Shown in pieces: positions 44,648-56,605 of a stretch of 64,000 nucleotides of DNA. The notes under the pieces are model-generated. The model saw only the letters and a list, made by a program, of their open reading frames with translations. It was not told the DNA's origin and did not search any database. Numbering within the stretch: position 1 is the stretch's first letter; every line of letters begins with the position of its first letter. A program made the translations under genes and the position numbers. This stretch comes from Wyeomyia smithii (Eukaryota; Arthropoda; Insecta; Diptera; Culicidae): positions 108,368,665-108,432,664 of the forward strand of contig NC_073696.1 of NCBI RefSeq assembly GCF_029784165.1, given 5' to 3'.

Positions 44648-44661
44648 ATACCATATGATAT
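44648..44661. repeat. Target-site duplication of R1-clade element (right copy)
   Basis: ATACCATATGATAT is identical to 39201-39214. It defines the 5' limit of the LINE and shows that the insertion was not 5' truncated. Confidence 0.9.
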
Positions 44662-44759
44662 GAATTTTTCCTCGTGCTGGGTCAATTTTGACGTTGGTCT
44701 AACGTCTATATCGAAGTTAGGCGCCTGAGTTTGAATATCTAATAATTCAAACAGGAAAT

Positions 44760-45060
44760 AACAGGAAAAGGTGGTCAGGCTTTGAGCAATTATATTTCAG
44801 TCAGTTCTTTTCAGAATATCGAGGTTTTGGCATCAATCGATCAGAAATTCTTTTACGGTTAAATTTATATAACAAAAACAACCTATTATTTTAGATATAC
44901 TCTCAAAAAATTGGTAAATAACATTGATTGTCTAAATCAAACCGAGCAACCAATCACTACCTCTCTTCCAACCACAATCGATCTGACATTGTAAACAATT
45001 TGTAGTTGTTGTTTCACTCAACGTCGCATTTTGTTTTCGATGCTGTTTTACTTTCCTTAC
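44760..45060. repeat. Dispersed repeat, copy B, target of the BEL/Pao insertion
   Basis: It aligns with 2812-3060 in the same orientation. The match stops at 45060, where the 5' LTR begins. A weak continuation after the 3' LTR (CTATTCTTCC, position 51535) can be aligned with the copy at 2812, but it is too short to prove the junction. Confidence 0.6.
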
Positions 45061-45539
45061 TGTTGGAGACAACACCATAGGGCACAACGGTTGCCTATCT
45101 AAAACCGAAGCGGCGCGTATTACGTCAAGACCGTGCAATGTCAAATCATTAGGTCTTTTGTTAGATATAACAAACAGAAAGCATAAGGCGGGAGCCACGA
45201 GGATAATGTTATAGCGTGAATAAAATTACGATTTATTTAAGTGAAATTCGTGATTTAATACCTTAAGTAGGTTTAAAATACTTTAAAACTTAGCACCTAA
45301 CGTAAACCTAAATTCAATTAATCCTAAAATCTATAAACTACAGGTTTAAATCGACAGTATAGAAGGGCAGGTTAAATCGAGAGAAAGTAGCGTGGAAAGA
45401 GGAGAATTCGTTGCAAGAGGAAAAAGTATGTAAAAATTAAGATAAAATTAATAGCTGAATTGAAAACAATTAAAATATTTTTGTAGCTTTGATCTACTCA
45501 CAACGGAGTTGATCCAGAGGTAGTTTTATACGTAATCCG
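45061..45539 (+). repeat. 5' LTR of the BEL/Pao element
   Basis: About 479 bp, starting TGTTGGAGAC and ending ACGTAATCCG. It matches the 3' LTR at roughly 95% by eye, so the insertion is not very recent. The LTR carries promoter and polyadenylation signals in such elements; I do not see a clear TATA box to place. Confidence 0.88.
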
Positions 45540-45578
45540 AACAAAATCAAAGTTTTACGATATCGGATAACCTCAAAA

Positions 45579-46775
45579 ATGAATGATCCAGAAAGCAATT
45601 GCATGCTTTGCGATGAGCCTGACACAGTCGATGATATGGTGCAGTGTGATCACTGTGAGTTATGGGCGCACTACGGTTGCGCGGAGGTTAACGACGATAT
45701 TAAGAAAAAGCCTTGGAGCTGTTGTCAATGCGCGAACCGATTATCTGTAACAAAACCGCTATCCGGTTTGAAACCTGAGGGCGGGTTAAAGAGTGATGCT
45801 GGATCGGTGAGAGGTATGGTTTCCGCGATTGAACAGCTAGAAGCGGAACAGGCAGCGAAAGAGAAACAGCTGAATGTTGAAAGGCAACTTCGTGAAAAAA
45901 GGCTGATGATGGAAAAGGTGTTACGTGAAAAGCGCATGAAATTGGAGATAGAAATGCGTGAAAAGGAATTTCGGCAAGAACAAGAGCTGCGCGAACAGCA
46001 GTTAGCACACGAAAGAGAAATGCTTGAGCGTGGTCTATCCGCTGAAGAGGAGTTTTTGCGAAAGCAACACGCCTTGCGCGAGCAGTTGCAGGTGGCAAAA
46101 AAGAAGGCTGTTCATCAATGGGCGGATGCCGAAGGTGCTGTGGGTGGTAAATCCGAAGGGAGTGAGCATTCACTGCCCCTCGCTGAGGATAAAGTCAGAA
46201 ATTGGTTGCAACGACAAACGGAGTTTCTGAATGAGAACATGGGGGGAACAAACAGTAAAATTCCATCTCTAGTAAAAGAACCAAAGAAGTTGTCCAATAT
46301 TGAGAAACTTAAAGCTCTATTGGAGGCAGAAAGTAGTACAGATGAAAGCGAAGATGAACCAGAGTCAAAGCTCTTCTCATTAAAGTTAGAAGAACCCCCT
46401 CTCCGAGGGCCGAAAAGCTTGAAACATTTCTTAATTTCGGCATCACGGTGAAACAATTGTGTGACCATCTTGAAGCTGCCGGGTTGATGGACCACTTGAA
46501 TAATCCGATGTTGGTACAGGAGTTGGTGGACAAATTACCGCCTAACTATAAGCTAGATTGGGTGCGGTTTAAAAGGCATTCTCACGGCACCCCCCTACGA
46601 ATGTTCACGGACTTCATGAGCGGTGTCATGTCTGATGTTTCAGAAGTAGCAGAATTCTTTGCATTAGATTTGAGTGAGTCAGTTCAACCACGAAGCAAAA
46701 ATACGAAACGGAAAGAATGCGTACACTTGCATTCCGCCCGCCCAAAGTTTTCCCATCACAGGGAGAAAAGGTTAT
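45579..46775 (+). pseudogene. BEL/Pao gag with N-terminal PHD-like finger, internally deleted
   Basis: The frame opens with an ATG at 45579. Residues 8-51 form a PHD-like Cys/His finger (CMLCDEP..MVQCDHCELWAHYGC..WSCCQC). A long charged coiled coil follows (~85-175, KEKQLNVERQLREKRLMMEK type). The first frame ends at 46451. From about 46395 the sequence continues in another frame with the gag segment PRAEKLETFLNFG and then QLCDHLEAAGLMDHL. The central gag domain (DUF1759-like, roughly 150 residues in relatives) is missing between these parts. This is a deletion with a frame change near 46370-46390. A PHD-like finger at the gag N-terminus is a recurrent feature of mosquito BEL elements. Confidence 0.82.
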
Positions 46776-47640
46776 AAAACCTTGCTGGCTGTGTAAAAGA
46801 TCAGACCACATGGTGAGATTTTGTGACGACTTTTAAAGGCTGAACATAACTGATCGAATGAAAGTCGTCGAAAAGTATAAGCTGTGCGTGCTGTGCTTGA
46901 ATAGTCACGGAAAAAGTCGTTGCAGTTTCAAGTTGCGCTGCAATGTGGAAAACTGCCAAGAGTATCATCACCCGCTTCTGCATCGTACCAAAGAGACGGT
47001 ACAGATAATGGAAGCGCAGTGTAATGCGCATAATCGATCGTATTACTCGGTTATTTTTCGCATGGTGCCAATAACGCTTTCAGTAGGAGATCAGTCGGTG
47101 GATACATAGCATTTTTAGATGAAGGATCCTCCGTTACGCTGGTTGAGGATAACGTCGCTAATCAGCTCAAAGTAAAAGGAACACCGGAACCATTAATTGT
47201 GTCATGGACCGGTAGCACAAAGAAATTTGAGGTTTCTTCCAGGAGAGTAAACTTAAATCTGTCTGCACGGGGTTCGGCGGAAAAACACCTGCTACTTGGA
47301 GCACGCACAGTTTCCGAGCTGAAACTCCCGAGACAAGAACTTCGTTTCCAAGAAATAATTAACCAATACTCCCACCTGCGAGATATACCAGTAGCGGATA
47401 TAGATTTCTAAGAGCCAAAGATTATGATCGGATTAGATAACCTTCACATGTTCGCGCCACTAGAGGCACGAATCGGTAGACCCGGTGAGCCGATCGACGT
47501 AAGAAGCAAGATAGGCTGGACAGTCTATGGGCCTAAAAGGCAGCACTCGTCCTCGACAGTGCACATCAACTTTCATAAGGTGGAAATGACTAACCAGGAA
47601 CTACACGACATTTTCCGCGCGCAGTACGCTTTCTAAGATT
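46776..47640 (+). pseudogene. BEL/Pao zinc knuckles and aspartic protease region
   Basis: The first part has gag knuckles (CWLCKRSDHMVRFC and CVLCLNSHGKSRC). Next comes the retropepsin-like protease with FLDEGSSVTL around 47111-47142, where BEL-type proteases have Asp-Glu-Gly or Asp-Ser-Gly. The end of the protease/linker (IGLDNLHMFAP, KIGWTVYGP) lies at 47424-47540. Stops occur near 46835, 47409 and 47634, and a one-base shift sits just before the protease active site. The mature enzyme would have processed the polyprotein. Confidence 0.8.
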
Positions 47641-49240
47641 AAGGTGTATCTCCAGTGGATATTCCGGAATCGGAAGACGACCGTCGTGCTCGAGAGTTAT
47701 TGAAAACGACTACTATCCGCGTAGGTGATCGCTTTGAGACCGGTCTGCTCTGGCGGAAAGACGAGCGAAATTTCCCGGACAGCTACGGCATGGCGATACG
47801 GCGTTTACTTGCATAAGAACGACGCTTAGCAAAAAGGCCGCAGCTTAATGAAAATGTACGGCAGCAAGTCAAAGAATACCAAATAAAGCACTATGCACAT
47901 TTGGCGACAGCTACAGAAATCGCCGAATCCAATCCGGCAACCGTATGGTACCTGCCACTCAACGTTGTGGAGAATCCTCGCAAGCCCGGAAAGGTGCGCC
48001 TTGTGTGGGACGCTGCCGCTGCGATCCGTGGTGTGTCTTTAAATTCTGAACTGCTCAAAGGTCCAGATATGTTGGTCTCTCTTTTGTCCGTTTTTTGTCG
48101 ATTCCGGGAGCGGCGTTTCGGTTTCGGTGGCGACATCAAAAAAATGTACCACCAAATAAAAACAAGAAAAGAAGACAAAAATGCGTTGCGTTTTCTGTAT
48201 CGAAACGATCCTGCAGACCCGGAACCGCAAATCTACATCATGGATGTAGCGACCTTTGGGGCTACATCCTCGCCGTGTTCCGCCCAGTTTATAAAAAATT
48301 TAAACGCCAGCGAATTTGCCAGCCAATACCCAGAAGCAGCAGCAGCTATTACGGAGCGGCATTATGTGGACGATTATTTTGACAGTACAGATACTGTTGC
48401 GGAAGCGATTAAGCTAGCCAGAGAGGTGAAGTACGTCCACTCACGAGGTGGGTTCCATATAAGAAATTGAGTGAGCAATTCGAATGATTTCGTGCGTGAA
48501 ATGGGCGAAGAAATTGCAAATGCTACTGTCCAATTCAAAGATAAAACTTCTGTAGCCGAAAGAGTTTTGGGAATTACCTGGAATACAACAAGCGATGAAT
48601 TTACGTTTGCAGCTCCTTCCAAACTAAGTAACGGCGATCATCCTACGAAGCGAAGTGTCCTTAGCCACGTGATGTCGACGTACGACCCTTTAGGTTTCCT
48701 ATCGCCATTCACCGTGCAAGGCAAAATAATTATGCAAAATTTGTAGAGGACTGGTTGCGATTGGGATGCACCAATAGACGAAGAATCGATGGACAAGTGG
48801 CGATGCTGGATGAAGCTACTGCCAGAGATTGAAGCAGCTAAAATTCCCAGGGCGTATTTTGGGGACGCATTGTCAGACGAACTAAATGATGTGCAACTGC
48901 ATGTCTTCACAGACGCTAGCGAGAAGGCAATGGGCTGTGTAGCTTATCTGCGGACAATAGTCAGGGGAGAAATGCGATGTGCTTTAGCAATGAGTCGAAC
49001 CAAGGTAGCGCCAATCAGGCAGCTGTCGATTCCGCGCCTAGAGCTCCAAGCCGCTGTAATGGGAGCTAGATTGGAGAACATGGTGCGCGGCAACCACAGC
49101 ATAAAAATTTCACGACAGTTTTTCTGGACCGATTCGCAAACGGTCTTATCATGGATCCGTTCTGATCAACGTCGTTACAAACCGTTCGTGGGGTTTCGGA
49201 TTGGAGAGATTTTGGACCTCACCAGGCTGACAGATTAGCG
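47641..49240 (+). pseudogene. BEL/Pao reverse transcriptase and RNase H region
   Basis: RT starts around 47900 (WYLPLNVVENPRKPGKVRLVWDAA reads continuously). It includes GGDIKKMYHQIK and the catalytic YVDDYFDS near 48367-48390. The connection reads TYDPLGFLSPF (~48680). RNase H has VFTDASEKAMG (~48905) and FWTDSQTVLSWI (~49130). Stops at about 47816, 48468, 48744 and 49236 interrupt an otherwise collinear frame. Most look like single substitutions of Trp or Tyr codons. The combined enzyme makes element cDNA in the cytoplasmic particle. Confidence 0.85.
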
Positions 49241-49244
49241 ATGG

Positions 49245-51034
49245 GTGCCCACTAAGCACAATATCGCTGATCGACTGACGAAGTGGAGCCGTGATCAAAC
49301 CTTCGATACTAAAGGCATCTGGTTCAGAGGACCGAGCTTCTTAAACCAGAATGAGGCACACTGGCCGCAACAAGGTACACCGCCTGCAAATACTTCGGAG
49401 GAACTCAGGGCATTTTTTCTATTCCACGACGTTGAAGTTCCGGGGTCTCTGATTGATGTTAAGCGAATATCAAAGTGGAACGTGTTGGTAAGAACGATAG
49501 CATGTGTGCTTATGTTTATTTCCAATTGCAGAAGAAAGGCACAAAATCTGCCAATAGAAACTCTACGTCCAACTCCAGCACAAGCAAAGCTTCTGACATG
49601 TATCACGTTCGCCGCTTCACGAGTGCCGTTGAAACCGGAGGAATTTCGTAGCGCGGAAAATATCCTTATCAAGGTTGCCCAGGCGGAGGCGTACGAAGAC
49701 GAGCGAAAAATATTAATTAAAAATCAGGACAGATCCGCTGAGCAGTGGTACCCTTTGGAAAAATCCAGCCCTCTGTACAAATTAACTCCGCTATTAGATA
49801 CCGATGGAGTAATTCGAATGGAAGCTCGCGCAAGAGACGCAGAAGAATTACCTTTCGATTTGCCTTTTCCTGTTATCCTTCCGAAGGACCACGACGTCAC
49901 AAAGAAAATAGTTCAGCATTTTCACGAAAGATATGGGTACGGGCTTCGCGAGACTGTGAAAAATGAACTGCGTCAATGGTATTTTGTTCCAAATATTAAC
50001 GCAGCAGTGAGAAAGATTGCAAAATACTGCTTGTGGTGTAAAGTACACCGTAATCAACCAAAAACACCACGAATGGCTCCTTTGCCGGTGGAAAGACTGT
50101 CACCGTATCAGCGTCCCTTTTGCTATACTGGGATGGATTACTTTGAGCCTGTGGAGGTTTCACAAGGGCGCAGTAAGCAGATGCGATGGGTGGTATTATT
50201 TACCTGTTTAGTAACTCGTGCGGTGCACTTGGAGCCGGCCAACGATTTAACCGCGGCATCATGCCTGATGGCAATTCGAAGATTTGTGGGTCGACGAGGT
50301 ATGCCACTCGAGTTTTGGCGGACAATGGAACCAACCTAAAAGCAGCTGGAAAGGAAATTATGGAGAAGATTCGAATCATCGAAGAAGAACGAGCGAGCAC
50401 CTTCACCGATGCGCGCACAAGATGGCGATTCATCCCACCTGCTACCCCCCATATGGGGGGCTCGTGGGAGCGCCTTGTTCGGACGGTGAAGGAAGCATTG
50501 GAGACAATCCTTGACGGCGAACGACTTACGGACGAAATTTTTCACACAGCAATCGTCGAGGCAGAAGACATGGTGAATTCGCGTCCATTAGTATATGTAC
50601 CTGAAGGAATTTCTAATGCTATCAGCCCTAACCACTTCTTGCGAGGTATATCTCCTAATGAGCCCCTCCAAGTTCCACCACCTCCTAACTCTGCAGAGGC
50701 TCTCCGTAACGCCTACTATCGCTCCCAAGAACTATCCGAACAATTGTGGCAACGATGGATAAAGGAATATGTACCGATGATTAATAAAAGAAGTAAGTGG
50801 TTCGCCGAAACGAAGCCGCTAAAAACGGGAGACTTGGTGTACGTTACGGATGGAAAAAACCGTAAGTTGTGGGTGCGAGGAACCGTGGTCGAGCCGATAG
50901 TGTCTAAAGACGGCAGAATTCGGCAGGCTTGGGTAAGAACTAATAGCGGAGTGTTCAGAAGGCCAACCGCTAAGCTCGCGGTGTTGGAAATTGACGACGG
51001 TAACGCTGGTCCGATCCAAGAGACTGGAACATGA
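49245..51034 (+). pseudogene. BEL/Pao integrase region
   Basis: It begins after the RNase H tether with KHNIADRLTKW. An HHCC zinc-binding module lies near 49915-50060 (HFHERYGYG..CLWCKVHR), followed by the catalytic core with GMDYFEPVEV and the first Asp near 50135. One base is missing at about 50320, so the frame changes from the 364-codon piece to the 282-codon piece, which resumes at LADNGTNLKAAGKEI with the second Asp. A conserved Glu-containing segment (GGSWERLVRTVKEALE) follows near 50455-50500. The C-terminal domain, with LKTGDLVYVTDGKNRK and VRTNSGVFRRP, ends at 51034, 16 bases before the 3' LTR. Confidence 0.87.
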
Positions 51035-51050
51035 TTACGGGCCGGGGAAT

Positions 51051-51534
51051 AGTTGGAGACAACACCATAGGGCACAACGGTTGCCTATCTAAAACCGAAG
51101 CGGCGCGTATTACGTCAAGACCGGGCAATGTCAAATCATTAGGTCTTTTGTTAGATATAACGAACAGAAAGCAATAGGCGGGAACCACGAGGATAATTTT
51201 ATAGCGTGAATAAAATTACGATTTATTTAAGTGAAATTCGTGATTTAATACTTAAAGTAGGTTTAAAATACATTAAAACTTAGAACCTAACGTAAACCTA
51301 AATTCAATTAATCCTAAAATCTATAAACTATAGGTTAAAATCGACCGTTTAAAGAAGCAGGTTAAATCGAGAGAAAGTAGTGTGGAAAGAGGAGAATTCG
51401 TTGCAAGAGGAAAACTGAAAGTATGTAAAAATTAAGACAAAATTAATAGCTGAACTGAAAACAATTAAAATATTTTTGTAGCTTTGATCTACTCACAACG
51501 GAGTTGATCCAGAGGTAGTTTTATACGTAATCCG
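51051..51534 (+). repeat. 3' LTR of the BEL/Pao element
   Basis: About 484 bp, from GTTGGAGAC to ACGTAATCCG, matching 45061-45539 with scattered substitutions and a few small indels. The first base is A where the 5' LTR has T. Confidence 0.88.
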
Positions 51535-51651
51535 CTATTCTTCCAAACTCCTCCCTCTTTTCAAATAACTGACGAAACCTTGATATAAAAAGTACCATTC
51601 GAACAATTCACCCCATCATTTACATTCCAAAACTTTACCGGTATCATACGT

Positions 51652-51898
51652 ATGCCATCGAGTTGAATTTCTCATTCGTGCGTTGACTGGCAAAGCGGAC
51701 GGTTCTTTCTGGAGTAGCAGGAAGCGGGTAGTGGCAAATATTGGTCGATAAATTAGGTGCATGCCATCGAATTGAATTTCTCATTTCTTCATTGACCGGG
51801 GAAACGAACTGTTCTTTCTGTAGCAGCAGAAAGTGGGCTGTGCCAAATATTAGTCGCTTATAAAATCGCACGCTATTGAATTAAATTTCTCATTCGTT
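51652..51898. repeat. 109-bp tandem repeat, about 2.3 copies
   Basis: The phrase ATGCCATCGA..TTGAATTTCTCATT recurs at 51652, 51761 and, diverged, at 51870, exactly 109 bases apart each time. The unit includes GGTTCTTTCTGGAGTAGCAG and CAAATATTGGTCG. The units differ at roughly 15-20% of positions. It is non-coding. Confidence 0.85.
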
Positions 51899-52503
51899 CG
51901 TATGTATGGATTACTATTGCACGTGTGTGGTTAGCTGTAGCAGATGTTTATCAAAGATTAAGTGTTTTATCGTTTATTCATTATTTTTCGTAGTTTCTGC
52001 AATCATATTTTCAGTTAGTTTAATTTTCTATCTTTATTACTATATTTACTACTTAAATTAAAATTAAAAATAGCATGACTTTGCTTAGAGTCGAAAAAAG
52101 AACAGTATTCATTAACATTCACTAAACATATTAAAACGCCAAAACTACAACGGTTGTAAATTTGACTGTACAGCAGCAATTTAGATTTCTTCAGCCAGTC
52201 TTTATTCTTCTATTTCTCAGTGTGCATACATTTGTTTTTCGTTTTTGTTACATAGTGCGCTGTTACTAGTTTCTATCGTGAAAAATAACAAAACATTTAG
52301 AAATGCCCTAGATTATAACTAACGAAGTTAACATATTTTCCTGTCACTCGCCAAAACCTTGATAACAACTACGCAAAAAGCGTGTAGTTGAGTTCTTTGA
52401 AATAAACGTAATTTCTTCAAATACATGAAGTTATATGCTGGGCTGGAGCTAAGGTTTTTCTGAAGTGACAGCGCTAATATACCTAAAAGATCCATTCTTT
52501 TAG
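51899..52503. other. Non-coding stretch, nothing recognised
   Basis: AT-rich sequence between the 109-bp repeat and the 3' end of the I-clade LINE. No gene or repeat is recognised. Confidence 0.5.
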
Positions 52504-52920
52504 TATATATTATTATTAGTATATTTTTTTTTTCTTCATCTATAGTTTATTTGACACGGCACAAATACAATTCAATGTTTAACGGCGCCAATTATATCTG
52601 GTAGCTTACTTTCTAAAGTATCTTAATAACTACAAGCGAATTTTTTATCCTCGCTGCCGACTACGAGCTGAAACTAAATCTAACTTAAAGCTAGAATATT
52701 TTGCATTAAAAGCACAGGTTTGCTGTTTGATGGTTTTCATTGCCATAGGTAAGCAGCATATTAAATTTGTTCCGCTGCTGGGCCAAGATATTACGGACTG
52801 GCATATTGGGTTGTTTCCATCGGGCCTTGAGAGTATCGTGCGGGTCTGATTGCTGTTTCCGGATCCGGGGTCTTAACGTGTTCTTGTCGTTTGGTTGGAT
52901 GTAGGCGGAAGGGGATAGGA

Positions 52921-55900
52921 CTAAACTGGGGCGTGGATGGATTTCAGGAAAACGTATATAAGGGACATGTAGGATAGGTCACGGCTCGCCAAGACATCAC
53001 GAACAGGAACAGCCGGCTGCCTACCTTCGGCCTGCAGGGAAGCTATTAATCTAGACCTGACGTCACGGTGTACAGGGCATGACCAAACAACGTGCTCTAT
53101 GTCGTGATAACCTTCACCACAGGCACAGATACCACTCTCCCCGAGCCCAACACGACGGAGATGCGCGTCAAATCTATAATGATTGGACATGAGCCGGGAC
53201 ATCACGCAAATGAAATCACGACTTACATCCAACCCCTTGAACCACGAGTTCGTCGATACCTTGGGGATTATGGAATGTAACCACCTTCCCAGTTCCCCCT
53301 TGGTCCAAGAATTTTGCCAACTGATGATCGTATTCTGACGTACAAATGCAAAAAATTCATTAAAGGCAATTGGTCTTTCATAAATATCACCGTTTGTTGC
53401 GCCCACCTTAGCCAAAGAGTCCGCTTTCTCATTACCCGGTATCGAGCAGTGAGAAGGGACCCACGCTAAGGTAATCTGAGTAGATTTTTCGGATAAGCAC
53501 TCAGATGTTCCCGTATTTTCCCCAGGAAATACGGAGAGTGCTTAACATCTTTCATCGATCGGAGAGCCTCAATGGAACTGAGACTGTCCGTAAAGATGAA
53601 ATAATGGTCCGTGGGCATTTTTTCGATAATCCCTAGGGTGTACTGAATTGCAGCTAATTCTGCGACGTAAACAGAAGCAGGATTATCGAGCTTATGGGAG
53701 ACGGTTAAATTGTTATTGAAGATACCGAAGCCAGTGGACCCATAAAGAAGTGATCCGTCAGTGTAGTACATATTGTCGCAGTTGATGTTTCGATATTTAT
53801 TGGAAAAAAATTTAGGGATCTGCTGCACGCGTAAATGATCAGGGATTCCACGAGTTTCTTCTATCATGGATGTATCGAAAAACACAGTAGAATCAGAAGT
53901 ATTTGATAAGTCGACACGATTTGGAATATTCGAAGAAGGGTTAATATTTTGGGACATGTGATTGAAATACAATGTCATACAACGGGTTTGAGAATTAAGT
54001 TCGATTAACCTTTCAAAATTTTCAATCACGGGACGGTTCAAGACCTCACATTTGATTAGAATACGAGAAGACAGGCTCCAAAAGCGGTTTTTCAATGGTA
54101 GTACTCCAGCTAAGATCTCCAAACTCATCGTATGGGTCGATTGCATGCAACCCAAGGCGATACGCAAACAACGATATTGTATTCGCTCCAGTTTGATCAA
54201 ATGTGTGTTTGCTGCGGAGCGGAAGCAGAAACACCCGTACTCAATAACAGACAGTATCGTTGTTTGGTAAAGCCTCATAAGGTCTCCTGGGTGGGCACCC
54301 CACCATTGTCCGGTTATTGAACGAAGAAAATTCACTCTTTGTTGACATTTTTTCATCAGATACCTCACGTGACAACCCCAGGTGCCTTTAGAGTCGAACC
54401 AGACACCAAGATATTTGTGTACCAAAACCTGAGAAATCGTTTTACCCATTAATTGTGTTTGAAGCTGAGCAGGTTCATGCTTCCTAGAAAAAACTACTAT
54501 CTCAGTCTTCTCCGGAGAGAATTCGATACCTAGCTGTAAAGCCCAAGCAGACAAATTGTCCAAGGTATCTTGCAATGGTCCTTGCAAATCGGCAGCTTTG
54601 GCTCCTGTAACAGAGATTACACTGTCGTCTGCAAGTTGTCTTATCGTGCATTAATTTGCCAGACATTCGTCGATGTCATTTACATAAAAGTTGTAAAGAA
54701 GGGGGCTTAAACATGAGCCCTGGGGAAGACCCATGTAGCTAATGCGAAAAGTTGCCAAATCGCCGTGTGTAAAATGCATGTGCTTTTCGGACAACAAATT
54801 GTGCAAAAAATTGTTCAAAATTGGAGAAAATCCTTGTTGGTGAAGTTTACCCGAAGGATGTCAATAGAAACGGAATCAAAAGCCCCCTTAATGTCCAAGA
54901 ACGCAGACGCCATTTGTTCTTTGCGAGCATACGCCAGCTGAATATCTGTTGAAAGCAACGCAAGACAATCATTCGTCCCTTTGGCACGGCGGAAGCCAAA
55001 TTGAGTATCTGATAGTAGACCATTTGATTCGACCCAGTGGTCTAAACGACGGAGTATCATTTTTTCCATCAATTTCCGGATACAGAATAGCATTGCAATC
55101 GGCCTATAAGAGTTGTGATCAGAAGCTGGTTTCCCTGGTTTTTGGATGGCGATCACCTTCACTTGCCTCCAATCCTGCGGTACAATGTTTTGCTCCAGGA
55201 ACTTATTGAACAAGTTCAACAAGCGCCTCTTGGCATTGCCGGGTAGATTCTTCAACAAGTTGAATTTGATTCTATCTAACCCAGGCGCGTTATTGTTACA
55301 GGACAGAAGGGCAACTGAAAATTCTGCCATCGTAAAATGTGATTCTATCGCGTCGTGGCCCGGAGACGCATCGCGAACAAAGTTTAGCGCAGGAACAGAG
55401 TCCGGACATACTTTCCTGGCAAAATCAAATATCCACCTACTTGAAGACTCTTCGCTTTCGTTGACCGTTACGCGATTCCGCATTCTTCGGGCTGTGTTCC
55501 AAAGAGTGTTCATCGATGTCTCCCTCGACGTCTCGTTCACGAACCGACGCCAATATCCGCGTTTCTTCGCTTTAGTCAAGCTTTTAAGCTTAGTATCAAG
55601 CTCCGAATACCGTATATAGTCGTCGGGTATACCTCCCTTCTGGAAGGCCAAAAACGCGTCGGATCTTTGCGTGTAGACATCGGAGCACTCTTGGTCCCAC
55701 CACGGAGTGGGAGGCCGTTCTTTGATCGTTACGCCAGGATATTTCTTCGTTTGGGCTTGCAACGCGGCGTCGAGAATCAAGCCCGCGAGGAGGTTGTATT
55801 CTTCAAGTGGTGGATGATGTTGAATCGAATCGACCGCTTTTGAAATCATTTCCTCGTATAACTTCCAATCGACATTCCGTGTGAGGTCATACGGAATGTC

Positions 55901-56605
55901 AACTGGTCGCATGCGAGTTGACCCGTTATTAATTGAAATAAGAATAGGCAAATGGTCGCTACCGTGAGGATCGAGGATTACCTTCCATGTGCAATCCAAC
56001 CGTAGCGACGTCGAACATAAGGATAGATCCAGAGCGCTTGGGCGCGCTGGAGGTTTCGGGATACGTGTCATTTCACCGTTGTTTAAAATAGTCATGTCGA
56101 AGTCATCGCAAAGGTTATAGATTAAAGAGGAGCGGTTATCATTGTAAGGGGAACCCCAAGCCACACCATGAGAGTTGAAGTCTCCCAAAATCAAACGTGG
56201 CGAGGGAAGAAGTTCTATTAAATCAAAGAGCAGCCGTTGCCCAACCTGTGCTCTGGGGGGAATATATATTGAGGCAATACAAAGCTCTTTACCTTGTATT
56301 GTCATTTGACATGCGACAACTTCGATGCCTGGAATCGAGGGGAGGTTAATACGATAGAAAGAATAGCACTTTTTAATCCCTAAAAGTACTCCTCCATATG
56401 GGGTGTCTCGATCAAGGCGAATAATATTAAAATCATGGAAGTTGAGATCAATATTTGAAGTAAGCCAAGTTTCACAAAGGGAAAATGCATCGCATTTGTT
56501 TTTATTTATCAAAACTTTAAACGAATCAATTTTTGGTAAAATACTTCTACAATTCCACTGTAAGACAGAGATAGAATCCTTCATATACGCAGTAGAATTA
56601 GGCAT
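52921..56605 (-). pseudogene. I-clade ORF2: endonuclease, RT, RNase H, broken
   Basis: The ORF2 ATG (56605) overlaps the ORF1 stop as ATGCCTAA, suggesting coupled translation. Endonuclease: SVLQWNCRSI, SLCETW, ILGDFNSHGVAWGSP and GSDHLPI (to ~55930). RT: APGLDRIKFN, SYRPIAM, TQFGFRRAKGT, AFLDIKGAFDSV, then MGLPQGSCLSPLLYN and the catalytic LADDS box (~54630). RNase H: YYTDGSLLYGSTGFG, ELAAI and FTDSLSS (~53770-53580), then WVPSHCSIPGNEKADSLA. The C-terminal region has a CxC..H..C motif (GICACGEGYHDIEHVVWSC). A frameshift near 54845, a TAA at 54653-54651 and another frameshift near 53490, in an A-run, inactivate it. Damage is light, so the copy is not old. Confidence 0.88.

Larger units (their letters stand above)
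45061..51534 (+). mobile_element. BEL/Pao LTR retrotransposon, defective
   Basis: The 6.5-kb element has two LTRs and an internal region ordered gag, protease, RT, RNase H, integrase, the BEL/Pao order. Gag has an internal deletion, and pol has at least six in-frame stops plus frameshifts. The element is shorter than an intact member of the group would be. No convincing 4-6-bp target duplication remains at its edges. Confidence 0.88.
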
